A DNA stretch of 13,625 nt from CAYXFD01 sp964464175. GTDB taxonomy: Bacteria > Cloacimonadota > Cloacimonadia > Cloacimonadales > JAJBBL01. Positions 7,275-13,625 of this stretch are shown here, piece by piece. Every line of letters begins with the position of its first letter. The stretch's first letter is position 1. A program made the position numbers and the translations under genes. The notes beneath the pieces are model-generated. The model saw nothing but the letters and a program-made list of their open reading frames with translations, was not told the origin of the DNA and ran no database searches. The stretch spans positions 1-13,625 of the forward strand of contig CAYXFD010000039.1 in the NCBI GenBank assembly GCA_964464175.1, written 5' to 3'.

Positions 7275-7997
7275 ATGAAAGTTTTAAAGACAAAGTGGTT
7301 TCGGATCCTTCTCTTTTACCTCATAGCCCTACTGACTTCATTCTATTTTCGAATACAGCCACCGGATTGGTATCAGCAGTTGGAATTACCCTATGGGCTT
7401 TCCATGTTTAAAGGCTGGTTTGGGGGTTCTGGTCCGTTTTTTGGAGCCTTGATAGTAATATGGGTCTTTAAACGAGAGAGGACAACCACATTCTTAGGCA
7501 CAGCCAAACTGAAGAGTATCATCATGGCTCTCGTTCCGCTTTTCCTGTTTACTGCTGTCGGTGCCGATAACAACATCAGTATCAGTCCGCATTTGTATGG
7601 CTTCTTTCTGGGACTGACTTTGACAGTGTATTGTATTCTTGAAGAAACGGGCTGGAGAGGCTATCTACAGGATGAGTTAAGTAACTTAAAGCCTATTGTG
7701 CAATATCTGATCGTTGGATTTTTATGGTATGCCTGGCACCTGTCATTTCTTGGTGGACAACCGAATATTGTTAACGAATTGAAGATTTTTCTGATACTCT
7801 TTTTGGGAAGCATCGGTATTGGATATGCGGTTAGGGGTACACGATCAATTTTTGTTGCAGCCTGTTTGCACATGATCGGGAATATTCTCGTTTTCAGCAG
7901 CTTTGTAAAACAGAGCATCAGTTTTCAGAATCGACTCTTTATTCTTGCTGTGAGTATCTTTGTATGGACAGTTCTGCTTATATTTTGGGATAGATAG
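7275..7997 (+). CDS. CPBP-family intramembrane metalloprotease (CAAX protease / bacteriocin-processing family)
   Basis: The 240-residue, strongly hydrophobic protein has about six to eight membrane segments. The family signatures appear in order: EETGWRG with Glu123, Glu124 and Arg128; WYAWH with His155; and LHMIGN with His199 and Asn203. These residues form the catalytic or metal-binding centre of CPBP (Abi) glutamic-type membrane proteases, relatives of Rce1. In bacteria these proteins process peptides or give self-immunity to bacteriocins; the substrate here is unknown. The ATG at 7275 has a good ribosome site. It stands alone after a 233-base gap and converges with the receptor gene across the repeat array. 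Family assignment is secure, biological role open. Confidence 0.9.
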   Translation: MKVLKTKWFRILLFYLIALLTSFYFRIQPPDWYQQLELPYGLSMFKGWFGGSGPFFGALIVIWVFKRERTTTFLGTAKLKSIIMALVPLFLFTAVGADNNISISPHLYGFFLGLTLTVYCILEETGWRGYLQDELSNLKPIVQYLIVGFLWYAWHLSFLGGQPNIVNELKIFLILFLGSIGIGYAVRGTRSIFVAACLHMIGNILVFSSFVKQSISFQNRLFILAVSIFVWTVLLIFWDR

Positions 7998-8112
7998 AAC
8001 GGATGATGATTCTTGCTTTATTTTCTGAGAGTTGTTTTGCACTCTAAGGTTTTCGCTGAATTGCGGATGGTATGTCCATGGGGAGTGACGCTGCGAAGAA
8101 AAGAGCTGTCAG
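7998..8112. other. Spacer after the CPBP gene with degenerate repeat remnant
   Basis: It contains no gene. The segment around 8068-8095 (GTCCATGGGGAGTG) is a decayed copy of the CAAGTCCATGGGGAGTG module seen further right, so the repeat array begins to be recognisable here. Confidence 0.5.
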
Positions 8113-8359
8113 TTATTAGAGATTAGAGATGAGAAATTAGGTAACCTGCGGAAGGATAGCAAGAAGTGGGCGGTTCGTGAACCGCCCCTACGGCGAGGGA
8201 AGAAGGCAAACCTGTTGAGAGATAGCAAGTCCATGGGCAGTGAAGCAGGGAAAAAGTACCGCAAATTGGTAATTTGCGGAGAACAAGTTGGCAAGTTGTA
8301 ATGAAATGTAACGTAATTTGGTAATTTGCGAAGAACAAGTTACCGACTTGTATTGAATT

Positions 8360-8408
8360 GTAACGCAAGTTGGTAATTTGCGGAGAACAAGTTACCAACT
8401 TGTTTTAC
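8360..8408. repeat. Best-preserved paired repeat unit (module B plus its inverted partner)
   Basis: GTAACGCAAGTTGGTAA at 8360-8376 faces TTACCAACTTGTTTTAC at 8392-8408, and the two match as an inverted repeat at 15 of 17 positions. Each half also belongs to its own small palindrome: 8364-8382 (arms interrupted by one mismatch) and AACAAGTTACCAACTTGTT at 8386-8404. The unit can therefore form either two small hairpins or one larger stem. Copies at 8627-8665 and 8868-8906 keep module B but have a changed, non-palindromic partner (CAAGTTGGCAAGTTG). Confidence 0.75.
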
Positions 8409-9405
8409 AAAAAAGTACTGTCAGGAAGAAAAGACAAAACCAGAGCTGGAAGCTCTGGATACGACAAAATGGAAGCCTGCGGAAGGATAGCAGGAAGAAA
8501 AAAAGACAAAACCTACGGAAGGATAGCAAGAAGTGGGCGGCTCGTGAACCGCCCCTACGGCGAGGGAAGAAGGCAAACCTGTGGAGAGATAGCAAGTCCA
8601 TGGGGAGTGAAGCAGGAAAAACGTAACGCAAATTGGTAATTTGCGGAGAACAAGTTGGCAAGTTGTTTTACAAAAAAGAAAAGCCAAGGAAGTACAACCA
8701 GGAAGAAAAGACAAAACCAGAGCTGGAAGCTCCGGATACGACAAAATAGAAGCCTGCGGAAGGATAGCAAGAAGTGGGCGGCTCGTGAACCGCCCCTACG
8801 GCAATAAAAAAAGACAATCCTCTGGAGAGATAGCAAGTCCATGGGGAGTGAAGCAGGAAAAACGTAACGCAAATTGGTAATTTGCGGAGAACAAGTTGGC
8901 AAGTTGTTTTACAAAAAAGAAAAGCCAAGGAAGTACAACCAGGAAGAAAAGACAAAACCAGAGCTGGAAGCTCCGGATACGAAAAAGTAAAAGCCTGCGG
9001 AAGGAACAGCAAAGGAGCGGGCGGTTCGTGAACCGCCCCTACGAAATCCGATAATGAAAGTCAAAGCAAGTCCATGGGTAGTGAAGCAGGGAAAAAGTAC
9101 CGCAAATTGGTAATTTGCGAAGAAACAAGTTACCAACTTGTAATGAAATGTAACGCAAATTGGTAATTGGCGAAGAACAAATTACCGACTTGTTTTACAA
9201 AAAAGAAAAGCCAAGGAAGTACTACCAGGAAGAAAAGACAAAACCAGAGCTGGAAGCTCTGGATACGACAAAATGGAAGCCTGCGGAAGGATAGCAGGAA
9301 GAAAAAAAGACAAAACCTACGGAAGGATAGCAAGAAGTGGGCGGTTCGTGAACCGCCCCTACGGCGAGGGAAAAATGGAAGCCTGCGGAAGCAATAGCAG
9401 GAGTT

Positions 9406-9427
9406 GTGGCAAGCTGGAGCTTACCAC
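9406..9427. repeat. Imperfect palindrome near the receptor gene 3' end
   Basis: The arms GTGGCAAGC and GCTTACCAC pair with one mismatch around TGGA. The core AAGCTGGAGCTT resembles module C of the array, so it may be a diverged member. Confidence 0.5.
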
Positions 9428-9430
9428 ACC

Positions 9431-9457
9431 GAAAACCCTGCGGAAGGAAAAGCAGGG
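9431..9457 (-). terminator. Candidate intrinsic terminator of the receptor operon
   Basis: On the minus strand, CCCTGC, a 10-base loop and GCAGGG are followed by TTTTC, beginning nine bases after the receptor's stop codon. The stem is short and the T-run has only four bases, so termination may be weak. The hairpin is itself a variant of the CCTGC...GCAGG repeat module. Confidence 0.45.
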
Positions 9458-9465
9458 AGGTTTCG

Positions 9466-11742
9466 TTAAAACCCGTACTCGATACCAAACACGGGGAGCA
9501 TACTCCACTGATACATCAGGTCTGCTCTTTCCTCTTCAGGGTTCCAATAGTAGCCTGCGACGTTCTTGCGGTTGTAAGCATTCCAGACACTAATGAAAAA
9601 AGTGAGACTGGATTTGCGAAAAAACACCCTTCGGTCGTAGCGGATGTTGAGTGAATGATAGTCGGGGTATCTTTTCTGATTTATCCTTTCGGAATCATAA
9701 ACTGCCCTCTTATATTGTTTCGAAAGTTCGGGATCGATAGGGGTATATGGCACACCGCCGGCATATATCCAGCGGATACTGATGTCGTTATAGTGATTCG
9801 GTTTATAGCCCCCTTCGATGCTCAAGGCAAATCTGTTGTCATAACCCCGGTCACGCCAGATCGTGTCTAATCCCCTGTACCTCGACCTGAAATATGTAGC
9901 GCTCACTAATCCGTAGAACTGATCCATTAACTTTTTCTGCACGATCATTTCTATCCCGCTGGAGGCTGCCTCTCCTTTGGAAGTCAAGGTATCATAGAAC
10001 TCGTGAAAGTTACCGTCTATCACGAAAAGGGCAGGTTGGGTGATGTCCATGGGAAATCGGTCATACTGCTTATGATACGTTTCGACCGTGAGTTTAGTAT
10101 CTTCCCCCATTAACCTGTCGAAGCCAACTATGTAATGCCTTGCCCGGGGATTAGACAAGTTCTGGTTTTCCTCCCGCTGGGTCAGTAATAACAAGGGCAG
10201 ATTTTGCCGGTATTGTCCGAGGGCACCTCTGATGGTTGTTTTGCTGTTCAGATCGTAAGTCAGGGCAAATCTTGGTGAGACGGAATAGGAATCATTATAT
10301 TCGAAGTAATCGGTTCTTACCCCGGTAATAGCTGTGATTTTTGGGAACACTCTCCAGCTGTTATTTACAAAGAGCCCGCCTTTAACAGTTTTTGCTTTAT
10401 CATGCAAAGAAAAGGGAGGTATCACATCGCCTGAGAAATTGGTAGTTTCACCATAATGATTGTCATAATCGAATACGAGGAATTTTAGATCAAAACCGTA
10501 TTCAATATTATAGGTATCGGAGAGGTAAGACCGGGTTACGTTGCGCAGGTTAAAACTCTGTTCGAAGGAACGGTTTCTGAGACTCAGTTCATCAGTTGGC
10601 GGCTCGTACCAGTCTTCAGTGAACTGCATTCCCGTATAGGAAGCGGAAGTTATACTGATCGTTTTATTACTCCAAACACCCCGCCAGCTCACTCCAACAG
10701 TACCCTGGTACAGATCCTGATTCCCATAGTGAGACATCTGGTTTTCCAATGCTGTTTCTTTGTCGGGGGAATTATGGTCATCAGCAAAAATCCCCAATAA
10801 GGTCAGTTTATGCTTCGGATCTATATTATAGGCTATCTTTGCCTGTAGATTACCGAAGCGGGGAGCAACAGAAGATCCGGTATCAAACCAATCGACTACA
10901 TAGTCCAGATAGCTTCTGCGTACCGACAGGATGAACGACCCCTTCTCGGGAACTACGGGTCCTTCGACCAGACCGCCAAAACCGAGGAAGCTCAGTTCTA
11001 ACTGACCTCCGAATTTTTTGCGGTTGCCGTCCCTAAAAGTTATATCCATCACCGATGAGAGCTTATCTCCATAAAGCGAAGAAAAGCCGCCGGAATGAAA
11101 TGAAACATCTTTTATCAGTTCGACATTCAACATTCCAATCGGTCCTCCGCTTCCGCCCTGATGAGGGAAATGGTTGATGTTGGGCACTTCCATGCCGTCG
11201 ATGAAAAAGGTGTTCTCGAACGGATTACCACCTCTGACAATAAGGTTATTGCTCTCATCATTAACCTTGGCTATGCTCGGCAGCGACATCATTATGCGGC
11301 TGACATCACCTGCCGAACCGGGAGCTCTCCGTATCTCTTCACTGGAATAGGAGACGATATTACTGCCGCTTTCTTCAGTATCAAACAGCTCTCTCTGTCT
11401 CGTAGTTATCCCCTCGATATTCAGCACCGCCCTTCTCAGCTCGCCGTCCAGGAAAGCAGTCCTGTTCGGACGGACAACAATATCTGTCTGAATCCGGCTA
11501 TTATACCCGATCCTCTGAAACTCAACCTTATATACTCCCGGCTGGAGATCGGTTAATTCGTATTCACCCTCTTCATTTGTTTCTGTAAGCCGGTGTATTT
11601 CCGGAATGTAAACATTTACTCTCTCTATCCCCTTTTTCGACTCAAACTCAATCACCCTTCCCGTTAACGTTCCGCCGCTCTGCCCAAATAGCAAAGTCCC
11701 GAAACCTGAAAGAAACAACACAATGGTCCTGACTGTTTTCAC
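9466..11742 (-). CDS. TonB-dependent outer-membrane receptor with carboxypeptidase-like regulatory domain
   Basis: The 758-residue protein has a signal peptide at 1-20 (lysine and arginine, a hydrophobic core, then LLFGQ). A carboxypeptidase-regulatory-like fold follows at about 24-100 (TLTGRVIE, EGEYELTDLQPGVYKVEF). The plug domain spans roughly 110-235 (LIVRGGNPFENTFFIDGMEV; later YGDKLSSVMDI), and a beta-barrel fills the rest, ending in the typical final aromatic residue (EYGF). It should import a large nutrient or metal complex powered by TonB-ExbBD; no substrate can be read. The start is GTG 11742, with GGGGAGG four bases upstream inside the 14-base gap after the regulator gene. The repeat array reaches to within nine bases of its stop, so repeats and gene are tightly packed but do not overlap. 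Confidence 0.88.
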   Translation of the reverse strand: MKTVRTIVLFLSGFGTLLFGQSGGTLTGRVIEFESKKGIERVNVYIPEIHRLTETNEEGEYELTDLQPGVYKVEFQRIGYNSRIQTDIVVRPNRTAFLDGELRRAVLNIEGITTRQRELFDTEESGSNIVSYSSEEIRRAPGSAGDVSRIMMSLPSIAKVNDESNNLIVRGGNPFENTFFIDGMEVPNINHFPHQGGSGGPIGMLNVELIKDVSFHSGGFSSLYGDKLSSVMDITFRDGNRKKFGGQLELSFLGFGGLVEGPVVPEKGSFILSVRRSYLDYVVDWFDTGSSVAPRFGNLQAKIAYNIDPKHKLTLLGIFADDHNSPDKETALENQMSHYGNQDLYQGTVGVSWRGVWSNKTISITSASYTGMQFTEDWYEPPTDELSLRNRSFEQSFNLRNVTRSYLSDTYNIEYGFDLKFLVFDYDNHYGETTNFSGDVIPPFSLHDKAKTVKGGLFVNNSWRVFPKITAITGVRTDYFEYNDSYSVSPRFALTYDLNSKTTIRGALGQYRQNLPLLLLTQREENQNLSNPRARHYIVGFDRLMGEDTKLTVETYHKQYDRFPMDITQPALFVIDGNFHEFYDTLTSKGEAASSGIEMIVQKKLMDQFYGLVSATYFRSRYRGLDTIWRDRGYDNRFALSIEGGYKPNHYNDISIRWIYAGGVPYTPIDPELSKQYKRAVYDSERINQKRYPDYHSLNIRYDRRVFFRKSSLTFFISVWNAYNRKNVAGYYWNPEEERADLMYQWSMLPVFGIEYGF

Positions 11743-11756
11743 CCTGCCTCCCCTGT

Positions 11757-12377
11757 TTACGATTTTTTATTGGATTTTTTGGAGGTTAAACTGCTTTCTG
11801 TGAAACGATCAACAATACTGTCGCTGAAATTCCTGCGGGTATTGTCATCGGAAAGATCCAGAGCAAAACTGCCGGGAAAAATTCCGGGCATAAGACCGGT
11901 CGTTAGTACTATGGAAAACATCTGCACAAATGCGGTTCTTTTCTCCTGTTCACTTTTACCGGTCATCACACTCCCGGCAAAGGTGTATAATATCTCAAAA
12001 AACTGCTTGAATTCCTTGATTGCCGCACATTCATAGTTATTATTGACCATTACTTCGTAAAAATGGCTCTTGGTTATGTTCGGATAAGTCAGCATGCCGG
12101 TCAGCGTGTCATACAAAAACCCGCGTAAAGCCCCTTCGGTGTCTGTTTCCCACCTCCCTTCATAGTCCAGGATATTTGTGCTCAAACCTTCGGTTAAGGT
12201 AGCCCGGCTTACTGCTTCCATCAGGTTTTCTTTACTCCCGTAATAATAATGAAGCAGGGCAGAATTCATACCCGCTTTCCGGGCTATCTTCCGCATGGTT
12301 ACTCCATCCATACCGCATTCTTCCACACATTCAATTGCAGCGAAAAGAATCAAATTCTTTATCTCTGTTCTGTCCAT
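11757..12377 (-). CDS. TetR-family transcriptional regulator
   Basis: From ATG 12377 the protein has 206 residues. The N-terminal helix-turn-helix is clear: GVTMRKIARKAGMNSALLHY (25-44) followed by YYGSKENLMEAV, the standard TetR signature. The C-terminal ligand-binding part is unlike any subfamily I can name, and the tail is lysine-rich. A GTG at 12383 could add two residues, but GAGG five bases before ATG 12377 favours the ATG. It is the first gene of a two-gene operon with the TonB-dependent receptor, so it most likely senses the imported ligand, or something derived from it, and controls both genes. Autoregulation is suggested by a palindrome over the promoter candidate upstream. Confidence 0.88.
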   Translation of the reverse strand: MDRTEIKNLILFAAIECVEECGMDGVTMRKIARKAGMNSALLHYYYGSKENLMEAVSRATLTEGLSTNILDYEGRWETDTEGALRGFLYDTLTGMLTYPNITKSHFYEVMVNNNYECAAIKEFKQFFEILYTFAGSVMTGKSEQEKRTAFVQMFSIVLTTGLMPGIFPGSFALDLSDDNTRRNFSDSIVDRFTESSLTSKKSNKKS

Positions 12378-12440
12378 TTGCACCTCACTCCGGTTAATAA
12401 AGCACCAAAGATAGCCCGAAGACCGGACTGTTAATCATTT

Positions 12441-12472
12441 GGTTAATACGTTTGTTTTAACCTGGTGATCAA
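12441..12472 (-). promoter_or_regulatory. Promoter candidate with overlapping TetR-type operator
   Basis: On the minus strand TTGATC (12467-12472), an 18-base spacer and TATTAA (12443-12448) form a promoter candidate about 65 bases before the regulator's start. A palindrome with arms GGTTAA and TTAACC, 10 bases apart (12441-12462), covers the spacer and -10 box, where a TetR repressor would block polymerase. Additional GTTAAT half-sites lie at 12430-12435 and near 12393. Confidence 0.45.
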
Positions 12473-12580
12473 CTTTATTAACTGCCCGGAATTGTCAAGA
12501 ATAAAACGGGTAAAACAGAGATAATACCCCTTTAATAAGGCTTTTCGGACTATCGGTGCAGAATGATTTTCTTTAAAGAT
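12473..12580. other. A+T-rich intergenic DNA, no gene seen
   Basis: I see no convincing coding frame, RNA gene or repeat here. It separates the regulator's promoter from the foldback element. Confidence 0.5.
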
Positions 12581-12657
12581 AACCTTAGGATACCAGAGAG
12601 TATCTCTACAGTCAGCCCGAGCTGACTGTAGAGATACTCTGTAATACCCTAAAGGTT
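12581..12657. repeat. Foldback element with perfect 20-bp arms
   Basis: The inner arms 12597-12616 and 12621-12640 (AGAGTATCTCTACAGTCAGC and its exact complement) enclose a four-base loop CCGA. Outer arms AACCTTAGGATACC and GGTATTACCCTAAAGGTT extend the pairing imperfectly to 77 bases. No T-run follows on either strand, so it is unlikely to be a simple terminator. It could be a miniature foldback mobile element or part of a structured RNA. Confidence 0.8.
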
Positions 12658-12661
12658 GATA

Positions 12662-12780
12662 AAAGAGTGATTAGAGATGAGAGGGAGAAAAAACCTGCGT
12701 GAGGAATAGCGAGTCCTCGGGGAGTGAAACTTCTCAGGTAAAGATAAAAAACCTACTGAAGCAGAGCAAGTCCATTAGAA
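12662..12780. repeat. Degenerate copies of the array's leader and CAAGTCC modules
   Basis: GATTAGAGATGAGA near 12670 repeats the sequence that opens the main array near 8121. The following CCTGCGTGAGGAATAGCGAGTCC and GCAAGTCCATTAGAAG stretches are decayed relatives of the CCTGCGG and CAAGTCCATGGGGAGTG modules. No gene is present. Confidence 0.55.
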
Positions 12781-12820
12781 GAATAGCATATAAAAAGAGC
12801 ATATCAAATCCATATCTCCC

Positions 12821-13077
12821 TTCTTTCTTTTCGACAGTGAAAAGAAAGAATCAAAGAAGAACCTGCCGGCATACAAGCAACGACGCAAAACCTTCTCGAA
12901 TAAGCTTCTCTGCTAACCGAGGTGCTCTTTTCTGTGTGGCTGCGACCGAGCTCGGCGAAAGCAACTTTTCAACTTCGAAGCTCTGCTTTCGTCAACCTCC
13001 TCACTTCGTTCGTCAGACTGTAGCTCCGAAGCTTATTCTCGTACGGTTTTTTCCTTCGTCGTTCTTGTAATGCCGGA
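12821..13077. repeat. Separate intergenic repeat-like element beginning with a 12-bp-arm hairpin
   Basis: TTCTTTCTTTTC (12821-12832), loop GACAGT and the exact complement (12839-12850) form a hairpin at the left end. Inside are a CCGAGCTCGG palindrome (12946-12955) and a longer stem between 12973-12982 and 13022-13031 with one mismatch. The wording after the hairpin (GAATCAAAGAAGAACCTGCC) resembles intergenic repeats I associate with other FCB genomes, from memory only. A 123-codon open frame crosses it from 12699 to 13070 but has no protein-like composition or ribosome site. Confidence 0.5.
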
Positions 13078-13120
13078 TTTATCTATTCCCACCCGCCACC
13101 CAAGCAGGCAAAGACATTCA

Positions 13121-13280
13121 GATACCCCAGCGGAAGAATAGCAGGAAGAAAAGACAAAACCAGAGCTGGAAGCTCCGGATACGACAAAATAGAAGCCTGC
13201 GGAAGCGATAGCAGGAAGAAAAAAAGACAAAACCTACGGAAGGAATAACAGGAAAAGGGCGGTTCGTGAACCGCCCCTAC
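13121..13280. repeat. Second cluster of REP-like modules, first block
   Basis: Module C is at 13160-13178 (with one arm change), followed by CCTGCGGAAGCGATAGCAGG near 13197 and module A at 13257-13276, in the same order and orientation as in the main array. The conserved order shows the modules move or are copied as composites. Confidence 0.8.
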
Positions 13281-13407
13281 GCCTTTGATAAAAGACATCC
13301 GGTTAAACAAATGACTTGAGATCAAAGTCTGTCTATACTGGAATATATGCCAATCTCTGAAACATAGTCTGCTGAAAACACTGTTTAAAACCAAAGGAAG
13401 GGCAGCT
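13281..13407. other. Unique spacer inside the second repeat cluster
   Basis: No gene or recognisable repeat was found between the two repeat blocks. Confidence 0.4.
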
Positions 13408-13594
13408 GAGAAAAATGAGAGATTAGGGAAAAAGCCTACGGTATGTGTAGCAAGTCCATTAGTAGTAAAGCAGGAAAAACGTACCGCAAATTGGTAATTT
13501 GCGAAGAACAAGTTGGCAAGTTGTTTTACAAAAAAGAAAAGCCAAGGAAGTACAACCAGGAAGAAAAGACAAAACCAGAGCTGGAAGCTCCCAG
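13408..13594. repeat. Second cluster of REP-like modules, second block, truncated at the right
   Basis: An ATGAGAGATTAG leader is followed by CAAGTCCATTAGTAG, module B at 13485-13503 with GTAC flanking, its partner CAAGTTGGCAAGTTG, and a module C that breaks off around 13590 within its right arm. The last 30 bases of the window are not repeat-like. Confidence 0.75.
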
Positions 13595-13625
13595 GCTGTT
13601 GATAAACCCCTCTTTTAGAAATGAA

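Larger units (their letters stand above)
8113..9457. repeat. REP/BIME-like array of interspersed palindromes between convergent genes
   Basis: About 1.35 kb is built from shuffled hairpin modules, each with a GTA-type tetranucleotide on one side. Module A, GGGCGGTTCGTGAACCGCCC: 8168-8187, 8535-8554, 8776-8795, 9019-9038, 9339-9358, with GTAG flanking on the minus strand. Module B, CGCAAATTGGTAATTTGCG: 8260, 8312, 8364, 8627, 8868, 9101 and 9154, several with GTAC or GTAA flanking on the plus strand. Module C, CCAGAGCTGGAAGCTCTGG: 8440, 8717, 8958 and 9244, with GTAT on the minus strand. Smaller modules are CCTGCGGAAGGATAGCAGG and CAAGTCCATGGGGAGTG. The blocks at 8535-8775 and 8776-9018 are near-tandem copies of about 242 bases. 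The open frames of 60-115 codons crossing the array are by-products of the repeats. No transposase is present in the window. Confidence 0.85.

Noticed and set aside
8021..8047. Intrinsic terminator after the CPBP gene
   Set aside because: The AGAGT/ACTCT stem has only five pairs with a long loop and no T-run follows.
8113..9457. CRISPR array
   Set aside because: The repeats are different palindromes at irregular distances, the sequence between them is itself repeated, and there are no unique equal-length spacers or cas genes.
8109..9654. Small open frames of 60-115 codons on both strands
   Set aside because: They repeat the same translated phrases because they lie on the repeat modules, lack ribosome sites and look like no protein.
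12699..13070. 123-codon open frame on the plus strand
   Set aside because: It runs across repeat remnants and the hairpin element, has unlikely composition and no ribosome binding site.
13083..13511. 142-codon open frame on the minus strand
   Set aside because: It spans both blocks of the second repeat cluster; its wording is the translated repeat modules.

Overview
The window looks like a defence and accessory island followed by a chromosomal outer-membrane receptor locus, with two clusters of short hairpin repeats between and after them. The host is a Gram-negative, diderm bacterium. This is shown by a TonB-dependent receptor whose N-terminal carboxypeptidase-like regulatory domain and C-terminal phenylalanine fit the FCB superphylum (Bacteroidota, Cloacimonadota and relatives). 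The dense intergenic hairpin repeats remind me of Cloacimonadota, but that is a recollection and was not tested.

Left part (1-7997, all genes on +). A sigma70-like promoter drives a 1124-residue adenine methyltransferase of the type IIG (Eco57I-like) family. Then comes a tightly overlapping three-gene cassette: a RelE/HigB-fold toxin, an XRE antitoxin with a C-terminal tail, and a SecB-like chaperone. This is the layout of a toxin-antitoxin-chaperone (TAC) module. The chaperone has an unusual extra C-terminal segment with His/Cys residues resembling a small zinc-binding knuckle. Next are an AbiJ_NTD4-type abortive-infection protein with a HEPN-like C-terminus, an unrecognised protein with an HEIAH zinc-peptidase motif, and a CPBP-family membrane protease. 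The HEIAH gene lies between two inverted copies of a 24-base sequence (23 of 24 match), the left copy being the last codons of the abortive-infection gene. Sampled base composition is low from about 3.0 kb onward, compared with the first part of the methyltransferase and with the receptor locus, which suggests acquired DNA.

Middle (about 8.1-9.46 kb). The space between the convergent protease and receptor genes is filled by a mosaic of short palindromes. Each palindrome family carries a GTA-type tetranucleotide on one flank, the architecture of REP/BIME elements. One paired unit can fold in two mutually exclusive ways. The open frames here are by-products of the repeats.

Right part (9466-12377, on -). 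A TetR-family regulator and a TonB-dependent receptor form a two-gene operon with a 14-base gap. A promoter candidate upstream overlaps a GGTTAA/TTAACC palindrome that could be the regulator's own operator. From 12.4 kb to the end there is no convincing gene. It holds a perfect 20-bp-arm foldback inside a larger 77-base inverted repeat, a separate 0.26-kb repeat-like element starting with a 12-bp-arm hairpin, and a second cluster of the same REP-like modules.
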